A DNA stretch of 64,000 bases from Phormidium tanganyikae FI6-MK23 (GTDB taxonomy: Bacteria > Cyanobacteriota > Cyanobacteriia > Leptolyngbyales > Leptolyngbyaceae). The notes below the pieces were generated by a model. The model saw only the letters and a program-made list of their open reading frames with translations, did no database searches and was not told the origin of the DNA. This document shows, piece after piece, positions 8,120-16,440 of this stretch. Position 1 is the stretch's first letter. Every line of letters starts with the position of its first letter. The DNA lies in NCBI GenBank assembly GCA_019359175.1, contig JAHHHU010000001.1, positions 1-64,000 on the forward strand, given 5' to 3'. The position numbers and the translations under genes were made by a program.

Positions 8120-9682
8120 ATGCCCCCAAAAATTCAAGGTGCGATTGCCGCAGGACATGCCACAACGGTCGAAGCAGGCTTAGAGATGTTTCGGCTGGGG
8201 GGCAATGTCTTTGATGCGGTTGTGGCAGCAGTCATGGCATCTTTTGTCACTGAACCCACTTTGACTTCTCCCGCAGGCGGTGGCTTTCTGCTCGCGCATA
8301 CGCAGGCTGGAGAAAACGTTCTATTTGACTTTTTCACTCAAACACCATGCCAGAAGCGCCCGCGAGATACAGTAGATTTTTACCCAACGCAGGTCAAATT
8401 TGGCAACGTTTTGCAAGAGTTTCACATTGGGCTGGGTTCCATCGCCGTACCCGGCACGATCGGCGGACTGCTGCATGTGCATCAACGGCTGGGGCGGCTG
8501 CCATTAGCTTGGGTCGCTGAACCCGCCATCCACTATGCCAAAACTGGAGTTGAAGTTACTACCTTTCAGAGCTACTGTTATCAAATTTTGGCACCGATTT
8601 TGCTCAATAATCCTGGCTCACGGCAGGTCTTTACCGTGCAAGAAGCGTTACCGCAGCCCGGAGCGCTGATGACGATGCCCGATTTGGCGGAAACGCTGTC
8701 CTACCTAGCGGCAGAGGGTGCTAACGGCTTCTACAGGGGCGAGATTGCCCATCAGCTTGTGAAAGACTGTCAAGCGCAGGGGGGTTATTTAACGCTAGCT
8801 GATTTGTACCATTATCAGGTGATTGAGCGGCAGCCGCTGACAACCCGCTATCGTGGCAGAACGTTTCTCACGAATCCACCACCCAGTTCCGGGGGAGCAC
8901 TGATTGCGTTTGCGCTAGCCTTGCTGGAAGACATAGATTTGTCAATGCTGAAATTTGGCTCGACTGAACAAGTACGCCTGTTAGCTCGCGTGATACAGCT
9001 TACAAACCGAGCTAGAGCCGATGGTTTTGATGCCAATCTCTATCAGGCTGATGTCGCAAAGCAATTTTTGGCGGCTGACCATTTGGCAACCTATGCCCAA
9101 CAGTTAAATACCCATCCAATCAATAAATGGGGCAGCACAACCCATCTGAGTGCCATTGACAGTGAAGGCAACGCTGCCAGTGTCACGACTTCTAACGGTG
9201 AAGGTTCCGGTTATGTGATTCCGGGGACGGGGATCATGACCAACAACATGCTGGGAGAAGCGGATTTGCATCCGCATGGCTTTCACAATTGGCAGGAGAA
9301 CGTCCGCATCTCCTCAATGATGGCTCCAACGATGATCCTGCGGCAGCAGAAGCCAGAGATTGTCCTCGGTTCTGGTGGCTCTAATCGAATTCGCACGGCA
9401 ATCTTGCAGGTGATTTCCAATCTGCTAGATTTCAAGATGTCGGTGGAGCAGGCAGTGAGCAGTCCGCGAATCCACTGGGAAGATGGAGTGTTGAACCTAG
9501 AACCAACCTCGGAGTCACTGGTGATTGACCGTAGCCTTTTTCCGTTTGATCAAGTGCTAGAACTGTGGCAGCAGCAAAATATGTTTTTTGGTGGGGTTCA
9601 TGCCGTGACTCGGAGTCAGAGTGGAGCGTTTGCCGGGGCGGGCGATCCTCGGCGAGACGGAGCGGTTGGAATTCTGATTTGA
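8120..9682 (+). CDS. ggt: Gamma-glutamyltransferase (gamma-glutamyl transpeptidase)
   Basis: 520 residues, full length for bacterial GGT. The enzyme cleaves glutathione and other gamma-glutamyl compounds and can transfer the glutamyl group. It has the N-terminal GAIAAGHATTVEAGLEMFRLGG block, PAGGGFLL, and the autoprocessing site STTHLSAIDSEGNAASVT, in which Thr at about residue 340 should become the N-terminus of the small subunit and the nucleophile. Downstream GSGYVIPGTGIMTNNML and GSGGSNRIRTAI match the oxyanion and glutamate-binding loops. No clear signal peptide is visible: it begins MPPKIQGAIAAGHA. About 210 bp of non-coding sequence separates it from the oxidase remnant. It is one of the few clearly intact genes in this decayed part. 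Confidence 0.9.
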   Translation: MPPKIQGAIAAGHATTVEAGLEMFRLGGNVFDAVVAAVMASFVTEPTLTSPAGGGFLLAHTQAGENVLFDFFTQTPCQKRPRDTVDFYPTQVKFGNVLQEFHIGLGSIAVPGTIGGLLHVHQRLGRLPLAWVAEPAIHYAKTGVEVTTFQSYCYQILAPILLNNPGSRQVFTVQEALPQPGALMTMPDLAETLSYLAAEGANGFYRGEIAHQLVKDCQAQGGYLTLADLYHYQVIERQPLTTRYRGRTFLTNPPPSSGGALIAFALALLEDIDLSMLKFGSTEQVRLLARVIQLTNRARADGFDANLYQADVAKQFLAADHLATYAQQLNTHPINKWGSTTHLSAIDSEGNAASVTTSNGEGSGYVIPGTGIMTNNMLGEADLHPHGFHNWQENVRISSMMAPTMILRQQKPEIVLGSGGSNRIRTAILQVISNLLDFKMSVEQAVSSPRIHWEDGVLNLEPTSESLVIDRSLFPFDQVLELWQQQNMFFGGVHAVTRSQSGAFAGAGDPRRDGAVGILI

Positions 9683-10014
9683 ATCATGGGCGTGATTGTA
9701 TTGTGATCGCCGATAGGATAGCGGTATTGTGAGCGATTCAGTTTCCAGTTATTCATGTCCGTTCTCCTTAGCATTGTTGAGTGATGTTGTCCTGTTTGTT
9801 GACGATCGAACCTGGTCGCTTAGACCCTGTTTCAGCAGTAGAAAAGCAATCGAGATCAGACTCGTTAATCTCTGAGTCTGCTGTCTGTAATGTCGAGCAT
9901 CAGATGAAGTTGGCTCATGCGTATTTTTGGGAAAAAGGAGGGCAACCGCCTATTTATCTAACGTAAATTCTCAGTTTTTGGCTACTTTGAATTTAGTTAA
10001 ACTAGCTGATTGTC
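9683..10014. other. Intergenic, no gene recognised
   Basis: The 61-68 codon ORFs here have no family features and low coding appearance. An A-rich stretch precedes the transporter remnant. Nothing else was seen. Confidence 0.4.
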
Positions 10015-11339
10015 ATGCCTCGTACCCTCACATCCCGACAAACCTTGCTCTACAGTTGCACTTCGATCGGCATCAATTTAATCAATACTGCTGTTTCGAC
10101 CTGGCTGCTTTACTACTATGCGCCTCCACCTAATACAAGCGCTGTGCAATATCTCTCGGTTACGGTCGTGGGTTTCTTACTGGCGATCGGTCGCGTTTGG
10201 AATGCCATTATTGATCCCTTCATCGGATATTGGAGCGATCGCACCCAGAGTCGCTGGGGACGACGCAAGCCCTTCTTGGTGCTCGGTAGCCTCATGACTC
10301 TGGGAGCACTGTTGTTGCTCTGGACACCTTTAACTTCCTATCCCAGCCTACTGAATGCCCTTTATTTCCTAGTCATGACGATCGTCTTGTACACGGGGAT
10401 AAGTCTCGTTGGTGTCCCTTATGATGGCAGCTTACCTGAAATGGCAGCAACGGTAGAGGAGCGCGTTCGGCTCAGTATGTGGAAGAATATTTTTGGCATT
10501 CTGGGCTGTTGGGCGGTGCAGTCATTGCCAGCGTTGTCTACAATCGGTGGGGCGCGATCGCCATGGGGAGAGTGATCGGAACGATTGGAGTGGCAACGGT
10601 TGGACTGACACTCCCAGTTCTCCCAAAACGAAGCCTACCTACGCTTGACGCAACCGACAAAACCGAAGTAATCGCAGCGTTGAGCTTTTGGCAGAGCCTG
10701 CGCTCAACGCTGCGGAATCGCCCGTTCCTGATTCTCTGTAGCTCCACGATTCTCGTACAGACTGCTTACGCGATGTTGCTCTCGAATCTGCCCTACTTTG
10801 TTGCCTTGATTCTGCAAGAACCAGAAGCAGCCGTAGGACGCTATCAGAGTTTAGTGGTAATGGTGATGCTGGCTGCCGCTCCGGTATGGAATCGGTTGAG
10901 CCGATACGGGTCGGATCGCCAAGTGCTGAAGGTTTCCTTGTTAGGTTTAGCGCTGGCTACGAGTTTTCTGACCGTAGTGGGATGGCCTTCTTCCGTACCA
11001 ATTGCGCTCCAGGCTGCAATCTGCTTTGGCTTCCTGGGACCTTTTCTAGGCGGTTATTTCATTTTGGTCTATGCGATGATGGGAACGGTCGTTGAGCAGG
11101 ATGCGATCGTCAGGGGACAGCGGCGAGAAGCGTTTCACTACAGTATTTTCTCGTTCTCGGCTGGGATGGGGTTATCGTTCTCAACGCTCATCATTCCGCC
11201 CATTTTTTCTTATTATGGTTACACCCTAGAGCACCCTGCTGGTGTACGAGTCGTGTTTCTGGTTGCAGCAGTGCTTGTGGTCTTGGGGGCTGTCGTCTTC
11301 CAGGGCTATCGCCTAGGAGATGTGCCCATTCAAGGGTGA
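10015..11339 (+). pseudogene. MFS transporter of the GPH sugar:cation symporter type, frameshifted
   Basis: Two overlapping frames complete one 12-helix transporter. The first (10015-10575) has the GPH signature IIDPFIGYWSDRTQSRWGRR and runs to MWKNIFGILG. The second (from about 10500 to 11339) continues LLGGAVIASVVYNRWGAIAM and ends GYRLGDVPIQG. The break is near 10500-10512 in GGCATTCTGGGCTGTTGGGC, where one inserted base would join them. GPH members move sugars or glycosides with H+ or Na+. The joined length, about 440 residues, is normal. It could be a recent mutation, a sequencing indel or (less likely) recoding. No polysaccharide-use genes are adjacent. Confidence 0.75.
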
Positions 11340-11665
11340 ACTACTGTGTAATAGTCGAGTTGTGCTTTTGGGATCATTTTGTTGATTAGATTTCTGAAAA
11401 CAGCCTGGTTAGCCGATGAAGCGAACAATAGCAAGATTGCTTTTCTCACCAGGGTTTTTGAAATCACTCACTGAACAAAGCGGAGAAGAGAACGCTTGAT
11501 GTTGGATTTTTGCTTTTGATTAAGCGATCGCGTTACTCAATGATTATGCTGTTCCTCCAGTGCCGCGATCTCTTCAAGTCTGCTTTTCCTAAATCTTTCT
11601 CCCAATCCGTCTTTCCTTCAAATCTTTGCTCAGTGAAGGTTCTAGGTCAGATGTCCCTCGAATGC
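11340..11665. other. Intergenic, no supported gene
   Basis: The sequence holds a HIP1 site (GCGATCGCG near 11525). A very short minus-strand frame ending RLEEIAALEEQHNH could be the tail of a lost gene. Nothing else is recognised. Confidence 0.3.
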
Positions 11666-11872
11666 TCAACTATCTAATGGAAAATAGCGTTCAGTCTCAT
11701 CAGCTTGGATCAGGCTCAAAAAAGCCTCGCTGATCACCTTTTGCTCTTCCTCAGTAAAATTCATCTTAATTTGAGTTTCAATCTCATCTTCGCTGAGGTT
11801 CTCATCAATGAGAGCTTGAAAGCGTTGCAGAATAGTAGCAACACGATCGCTAGAGTCGTTTTCTGCATTCAT
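11666..11872 (-). CDS. Small acidic hypothetical protein
   Basis: 68 residues, strongly acidic, predicted all-helical: MNAENDSSDRVATILQRF, then IDENLSEDEIETQIKMNF, TEEEQKVISEAFLSLI. ATG start with a coding-like composition. No family is recognised. It is isolated in a gene-poor stretch, about 330 bp from the transporter remnant. The regular helix pattern and lack of rare features favour a real gene over a chance ORF. Confidence 0.45.
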   Translation of the reverse strand: MNAENDSSDRVATILQRFQALIDENLSEDEIETQIKMNFTEEEQKVISEAFLSLIQADETERYFPLDS

Positions 11873-12090
11873 GAGTTATTCCTCGCGGAGAATAGAGCTT
11901 AAATCAGTCTTAGTTAAAGAAAAATATATAAGAGATAGATTTTAATCTTAGCGTAATCATCATCGTGCAAGCATAGAGGATTGATGGTTGTGTCGCAAGG
12001 ATTTTAGATTGACATACGAACTGGTTTCGTTCGTATTGCCGTCGGTTTTGAGTAGATTGTGATTAAACTGAAGCTTCGTTTCAGAATCTT

Positions 12091-12330
12091 TAATTTGAGC
12101 GAGCTTGTGATGTGGAACCTGCTGACTGTCTTTACCCCAATCGTCCCCAGAAAGCATAAAACTCAAAACCTCAGCACAAATCGAAGCGATAATCGCTCAA
12201 AGCTTTCCTACAGGCGCGTTTGGGCGATTGAGATAAAGATTGAGATAAAACCGTGTGCAACGTGGATTGAGATAAGCTACAATTCTTTCCATCGTTAGGT
12301 TTTAGAAATCAATCGCACTCGATTCGTAAT
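12091..12330. repeat. Dispersed repeat, copy B (with tRNA-Thr-like tail)
   Basis: Second copy of the repeat at 1021-1250, in the same orientation. Here the anticodon arm of the tRNA-like tail is intact: CTCGA TTCGTAA TCGAG, a 5-bp stem with a 7-base loop and CGT at the anticodon position. The bases after it (GTGGTCTGGGTACAAGTTGG) keep only a poor T-arm. The pair could be relics of a mobile unit that targeted tRNA genes, or an old duplication of tRNA-flanking DNA. Confidence 0.65.
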
Positions 12331-12368
12331 CGAGTGGTCTGGGTACAAGTTGGAAAGAATAACCTGCT
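12315..12368 (+). pseudogene. tRNA-Thr(CGU)-like remnant
   Basis: GCACTCGATTCGTAATCGAGTGGTC contains a perfect anticodon stem (ACTCGA/TCGAGT) and the loop TTCGTAA, i.e. anticodon CGU. The downstream T-arm is degenerate (CTGGGTACAAGTTGGA) and no normal D-arm or 7-bp acceptor stem precedes it. Copy A at 1229-1273 keeps a better T-arm but has lost part of the anticodon stem. Neither should give a functional tRNA. Confidence 0.4.
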
Positions 12369-12596
12369 GCCGAAGCGATCTCATAAATTACGAGCGTAGC
12401 TAAATTGCTCCTTTTGAAAATTAATATCCATGCATTAGCTCCCTCCGAACATCCCCTTTCAACTGCATGCCACTCAAAAACCGATCGCGACGAAAACTGA
12501 CGGTCACTTTACTACAGATCGGTTTGCTCAGAGATCTCGGTTTTATCGATTGGGGTAAATTTGGGGTAGAGGGGTGATCAGTGCGCTAGAATCCTT

Positions 12597-12660
12597 GCAG
12601 GATGAAGTTGGAATACACCTTGCCAAGGTGAATGTCGCGCGTTCGAATCGCGTTACCCGC
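12597..12660 (+). pseudogene. tRNA-Gly(GCC)-like, 5' half degenerate
   Basis: The 3' half is almost canonical: anticodon arm ACACC TTGCCAA GGTGA (anticodon GCC), a variable region, T-arm CGCG TTCGAAT CGCG and acceptor 3' strand TTACCCGC. The 5' side (GCAGGATGAAGTTGGAATA) cannot form a normal D-arm and matches the acceptor strand poorly. An intact tRNA-Gly would begin near GCGGGTAA. It is therefore a truncated tRNA, as left at an attachment site when an element integrates into a tRNA gene, or a decayed copy. Confidence 0.55.
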
Positions 12661-13126
12661 TTCTTAAAAGACATATCTCAGAGTTCTAGCTTCACGGATT
12701 TCTGAGTACTCTTGTTTGGGTGTTTTCGGGCGATTCCGGTAATTTATTGGGGTAACGCTGAAATTCCTTGTCCCAAAAGATTTTCACGTACTCAAAGACT
12801 TTTAGGAAAGCGTTCAAAGCCACGGTTCAGGTTAAGAGTTCTAACGGTTTTTCACTCTGTTCGACCTTAGCCTCGAAGAAGGTTGATTTACCTCCCTATT
12901 TTTGATTGTCTATGCGATGGTTATAGTCCGTTAGCAGGAAAGCGGCGATGTTTTCCGCGATCGCTACCTTTTACAGTCGATGGGGCAGGACTATATGATC
13001 GCTGCGACCCCAGCAGAACTTAAAAATAGAAATAAGCAGAGAATATTCTGGCTCCCATTATGCCGATTTCACTCTCCTACCCGGTAGAATGTGTTGCTGC
13101 TTCTCCGTCTAAGTTGACTCAGATCT

Positions 13127-13276
13127 ATGGATTCGTGCAGGAGGTCTATTCTGGCGCAACTGCTTGGACTCACACCGGAAAGCAGAACGACGATCGAACT
13201 TCTTCAACTGAATAGCAGTGAGCGAATCACAGCAAGGCAGCGATTGTTGTTGATCGCGCCAGAATTGCTGCCTTGA
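13127..13276 (+). CDS. Possible small protein or gene fragment (49 aa)
   Basis: An ATG frame reads SILAQLLGLTPESRTTIELL, then QLNSSERITARQR and ends LLLIAPELLP. It is helical and looks coding, but it is too short for the track and unknown to me. The antisense ORF in the track (13109-13366) has poor composition. It may be the C-terminus of a lost gene. Confidence 0.25.
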   Translation: MDSCRRSILAQLLGLTPESRTTIELLQLNSSERITARQRLLLIAPELLP

Positions 13277-13317
13277 GAAATGCGATCGTGGCTTTGGAGT
13301 GTGCGATCGCGTTGCGA

Positions 13318-13596
13318 TTAAGAAAAATACCTGTAAATTTCCTTTCGATGAGCGAGTCTTTCGCAAATCAGCATTTGTGTCTCTTTCTCGATCGTGATTC
13401 CAATCCGGTAGTCACCCACTCGAATTTTATACTTATCAGCGTAGCCCTTCATTTTCTGCAAATAGCCTAAGCCAAAGGGATTCTCGCACTCTAGTTATTC
13501 AAAAACAATCAGTTCTATTCGCGCTTGAGTTTCGGGTGAAAGTGCTGCCAGATCTTTCAAGAAGCGCTTGGTATATTCAACTGTCCACATACTCAT
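13318..13596 (-). pseudogene. RelE/ParE-family toxin, broken by in-frame TAA
   Basis: From ATG at 13596 the frame reads MSMWTVEYTKRFLKDLAALS, PETQARIELIVFE, then TAA at codon 34 (13497-13495), then LECENPFGLGYLQKMKGY, YKIRVGDYRIGITIE and LAHRKEIYRYFS. This is a complete RelE-fold mRNase or gyrase-type toxin of 92 codons apart from the stop. The usual residue there is Gln or Glu, one base from TAA. It overlaps the end of the upstream antitoxin gene by 20 bp, the standard arrangement. The ORF track missed it because both halves are short. Confidence 0.8.
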
Positions 13597-13786
13597 CTTT
13601 GAGAGATTGGTAATAGTTCAAGGCTTCTTGCTTAGACAGGCGTTCTGTGGTTTCGGCTTCCATGAGCTTGACTAGACCAAAGTTCTCTAGAATTTCCTCG
13701 ATTTGCTCAAAGTCAGCGATCGAGATTTGCACAGCGATCGGCTGCTGAGTTTCATCAACTACAGATTGCTTTTGAATATCAAGCAT
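13577..13786 (-). CDS. Antitoxin of a RelE-type module
   Basis: 69 residues, intact: MLDIQKQSVVDETQQPIAVQ, ISIADFEQIEEILENFGL, EAETTERLSKQEALNYYQSL. This matches short Phd/YefM-like antitoxins paired with RelE toxins in cyanobacteria: an N-terminal beta segment with PIAVQI and a C-terminal helix that wraps the toxin. In intact systems the antitoxin neutralises the toxin and represses the operon. Here the toxin carries a stop codon, so the antitoxin is an orphan, and it could still neutralise related toxins elsewhere. The start at 13786 gives the usual N-terminus. Confidence 0.65.
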   Translation of the reverse strand: MLDIQKQSVVDETQQPIAVQISIADFEQIEEILENFGLVKLMEAETTERLSKQEALNYYQSLKDEYVDS

Positions 13787-14068
13787 GGAAGAAACTCCTG
13801 GATCGGGTTGCTCAATTTCTATTGTGCCATTTGAGAGCTAGAAGTAATTGTGAATTGTGAGAGCGGGCTGATCTTCTGGGAATGGCGCGATCGATTCTTG
13901 TGAATGTGCGATCTCAATCAATTCATCTTAAGCGCAACGCTGATTCAGAACTTGCGGCACAACGTTGCCCATCCCGCCGCAGATATCCTTTGCATCATAA
14001 GCGAGCAACTCTCATCGATCTCTATGTATGGTCAACATCACGCAATTAACAGACAAATAAGTAGGCTC

Positions 14069-14347
14069 TCAACTTCTTTCGGGCAATTTAAGCAACGTGG
14101 TTACGTACATATACCACTCTCTTGATAGAGAATCGTACCGTAAATTGAAGTCCCCCAAACTCCCCTCTACTTGGTTTTCAAGTATGTATTTGACCGCCTT
14201 AACAACACTGCTAGGAATCATAGCTCTTGCCTCATCAGAGTCGTATCTATTTAATGTTATGCTCAGTTTGCTGCTATCTAAATCAACTTCCAGCATCAGC
14301 TCTGTTTCCTGATGGCGGCACACAACAGCATTAGGATAGTCCTTCAA
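14069..14347 (-). CDS. Orphan hypothetical protein, second gene of a pair
   Basis: 92 residues, predicted alpha/beta: TELMLEVDLDSSKLSITLNR, RAMIPSSVVKAVKYILENQV, GDFNLRYDSLSREWYMYVTT. It is rich in charged residues and has no signal or membrane segment. It follows 39 bp after the 14387-14824 gene on the same strand, so the two probably form an operon. A fixed soluble-plus-membrane pairing could suggest a small effector or immunity pair, but I recognise neither family. Both have lower GC than the flanking housekeeping genes, consistent with transfer. Confidence 0.45.
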   Translation of the reverse strand: MKDYPNAVVCRHQETELMLEVDLDSSKLSITLNRYDSDEARAMIPSSVVKAVKYILENQVEGSLGDFNLRYDSLSREWYMYVTTLLKLPERS

Positions 14348-14386
14348 TAGGTCATTAGTGACTGCGACTATCGTGGCAAGTTCTTT

Positions 14387-14824
14387 CTATAGCTTAGAGA
14401 ACCAAGATGCAACCTCTTCACGATGACTTTCTCCCAGTTCTTTAAGAGCATCACCCTTAAGAAGACCGTCCAAGTATTTTCTAATGAACGGTGCAACAAC
14501 AAATGAAATTGCTAACCCAATTGCAGGAGTTACTGGTGAAAGAAAGTTACTGCTACTACCTCGGATGATTGGGTAACGATTACCACCAAGCTTATCTTCC
14601 AAAGACAGTAAGAAATGTTTTACATCACTTGGATAATCTGGATCGAGCAGATCGTAGCTGTAACGCAGTGAAATCGTCTCTAACTTAGACTCGGCTTTAC
14701 TCCACCTGTTAAATCCTTTCCAAGAATTAGAACTTGTCATAATGATAATTTGCTTATCGGGCTCCTCTTCATTCGCCACTTTGAATTCAAAATTCTTTAG
14801 ATATCTGTTTCTTTTATATAGCAA
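14387..14824 (-). CDS. Orphan protein with one membrane helix; 5' end lies in a MITE
   Basis: 145 codons in the track, starting from a TTG inside the terminal repeat of the adjacent MITE (ATTGCTATATAAAAG). The true N-terminus has probably been cut off or replaced by the insertion. The visible protein has a basic first part (YKRNRYLKNFEFKVANEEEP), a soluble middle (LDPDYPSDVKHFLLSLEDKL), a hydrophobic segment (PAIGLAISFVVAPFIRKYL) and an amphipathic tail (KELGESHREEVASWFSKL). The plan, a soluble domain then a helix near the C-terminus, recalls small membrane partners of effector systems, but this is inference. First gene of a likely two-gene unit. Confidence 0.4.
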   Translation of the reverse strand: MLYKRNRYLKNFEFKVANEEEPDKQIIIMTSSNSWKGFNRWSKAESKLETISLRYSYDLLDPDYPSDVKHFLLSLEDKLGGNRYPIIRGSSSNFLSPVTPAIGLAISFVVAPFIRKYLDGLLKGDALKELGESHREEVASWFSKL

Positions 14825-15110
14825 TCCGGTTTGAGTTGCAAAATTTGGGAATACCCCTCTTTCATCACTCTTGCTGAGGCGAATTCTGGAACCCAGTCAT
14901 AATGCAGGTTTTCCGTTTTAGCGGCTCGAAAATGACAAAAGAGCAAAACACAAGTACAGCAAGGCTTGTAGCTTTTCCTCCTGCCGATGTGATGAAAGAG
15001 GGATACCCCAAACCTCCAATTTTGGGGGGCTAGGCGTCTTGTTCCTCCAAAGTTGGGGGTTAGGGGGCACGATCAATTCTGCTATTCACGACTAATTTAG
15101 GATTGCTATA
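14817..15110. mobile_element. MITE-like element with TATAGCAATCC inverted ends
   Basis: Terminal inverted repeats TATAGCAATCC (14817-14827) and GGATTGCTATA (15100-15110) bound 294 bp without a gene. A second inverted pair lies inside: GGGAATACCCCTCTTTCATCAC (14847-14868) and GTGATGAAAGAGGGATACCCC (14989-15009), so the whole unit could fold into a long hairpin. The TA at each end fits the TA target duplication of Tc1/mariner-IS630-type transposases. Non-autonomous elements with these ends are known in cyanobacteria. The interior has short G/C-rich palindromes (CCTCCAATTTTGGGGGG). It abuts and probably truncates the gene to its left. Confidence 0.75.
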
Positions 15111-15235
15111 GCTTTATTAACGCTGACTAGTCATCCTCGAAGACTATCCATACGATAAAAGCAAGCCGCATAAAAAAAGAATTCAGAGAGATAGGGAGTA
15201 GTTCTTCATCTTCTCACTCCCCACCTCCCCAATCT

Positions 15236-16312
15236 CTAACTCGCCTCAGACTTCAACAGTCGATCGAGCAACGAAGCCGGACGTTGAGCATACTGCCACG
15301 CAAACGCATGACGAAACGCCGCATCCTGACACGCCTTCAACTCTTCAAACCCAATCACATCCTGAGTCAGCAGCGTTTCATACTCAAACGGCAACCGCAC
15401 ATCATTCAATCCTGCATTGTCAGTACAGATCGCAATATCCACGCCTGCATCAAAACACTGGTCAAATACCTGCTTAAGCTGCCGAATCTCTTGAAGCGTT
15501 CCCGTTTTCAAATAAGTTGTCGGGCACACTTCCAAACATTGACCCCGCTGCGCTACTTCTTTGAGCAAATGCGGATGACGGAGCGGAATTTGAATCCCAT
15601 GCCCGATTCGATTCAAAAATGGGAGCAGTTCGGGATAATCCCCTTCTGTCTCATACAAATGACAAGTCGTGTGGAGATTGAGCGATCGAGCATATTCAAA
15701 CAACTCGATAAACTCCTCCAACCGCTCCCCATAATATGAATCGCCACCCGCCAAATCGATCGCGCAAATATATTCGGGCATCTGAGCCGCCAAATCCACG
15801 ATCGCTCGATTCACCTCATACGGCAACTTCGAGTGCATACAGAGAATTTGACTACTGACGATCGGATATTCGTTCAATCGACTCGCACGTCCAACAATTT
15901 GAGCGATTTCAGTCATTTGTTCAATCCGACGCGACTGATTCAACGTCGGATTCGTTCGCAGATAAGGCGTGTAGCGAAGTTCCAGATACGCCAAATTCTC
16001 GAAAATGTAAGCTCCCCGCATCAAACGGTAGACAAAATACGGCAGCGCTTCAGCGGTCTGCACCCCTTCCACGATCGTATGCAGTTCCAGATATTCATCG
16101 AGCGTATTGCGTGGACGAGTATAAAAATCTTCAAACTCTGGATAATTGGAAAAGCGATCAATTAGCTCCGACTCGCTGCGTTCTAAATAGCGCCACAGAA
16201 TGCGCGGAACAACCGAACCGCCCAAGTGACGATGCAATTCTGCGTATAAAGCCACGGACACCTCTGATATTGATTCTGATGATTTGTTCTCTATTTTGAC
16301 CTGTCCTTTCAA
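15236..16312 (-). CDS. add: Adenosine deaminase family protein
   Basis: 358 residues of the metal-dependent amidohydrolase fold. Adenosine deaminase converts adenosine to inosine in purine salvage. Visible motifs are ELHRHLGGS (two zinc-ligand histidines near the N-terminus), DLAGGDSYY, TCHLYETEGDY (substrate His), RIGHGIQIP, LEVCPTTYLKTG and AICTDNAGLNDVR. In classical enzymes the last motif is TDDP; here the second Asp is Asn, so substrate or rate may differ. The family includes adenine- and N6-methyl-AMP-acting members. It stands alone and is divergent from ccsA with a 128-bp gap. A GGGAGT/ACTCCC hairpin just past its stop (about 15193-15221) could help termination. Confidence 0.75.
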   Translation of the reverse strand: MKGQVKIENKSSESISEVSVALYAELHRHLGGSVVPRILWRYLERSESELIDRFSNYPEFEDFYTRPRNTLDEYLELHTIVEGVQTAEALPYFVYRLMRGAYIFENLAYLELRYTPYLRTNPTLNQSRRIEQMTEIAQIVGRASRLNEYPIVSSQILCMHSKLPYEVNRAIVDLAAQMPEYICAIDLAGGDSYYGERLEEFIELFEYARSLNLHTTCHLYETEGDYPELLPFLNRIGHGIQIPLRHPHLLKEVAQRGQCLEVCPTTYLKTGTLQEIRQLKQVFDQCFDAGVDIAICTDNAGLNDVRLPFEYETLLTQDVIGFEELKACQDAAFRHAFAWQYAQRPASLLDRLLKSEAS

Positions 16313-16440
16313 ACTTGGCTGGCACTTTGTAATACCAAAATCAAACTTTCAAACTTAAGTACAACAAACTGTAAAAGCCTAGAGCCTCCACAGGCTTATA
16401 CAATAAGAAGTAGACCGACGCTTTAATAAGGGAAACACCG

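Larger units (their letters stand above)
11873..13126. other. 1.25-kb gene-free stretch with repeat and tRNA-like debris
   Basis: Contents in order: an 8-bp perfect hairpin ATACGAAC...GTTCGTAT (12014-12036); repeat copy B with its tRNA-Thr-like tail; a tRNA-Gly-like 3' half; and between 12900 and 13080 a plus-strand frame that reads like a gene tail (GDVFRDRYLLQSMGQDYMIA) with a stop before it. No intact gene is visible. The density of broken pieces suggests repeated insertion and deletion. Confidence 0.6.

Noticed and set aside
9781-10133. Two plus-strand ORFs upstream of the MFS remnant
   Set aside because: No family features; the second overlaps the transporter in another frame.
13109-13366. 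Minus-strand ORF of 85 codons
   Set aside because: Ser/Arg/Gln-rich without a pattern; antisense to a better plus-strand frame and overlapping the RelE remnant.
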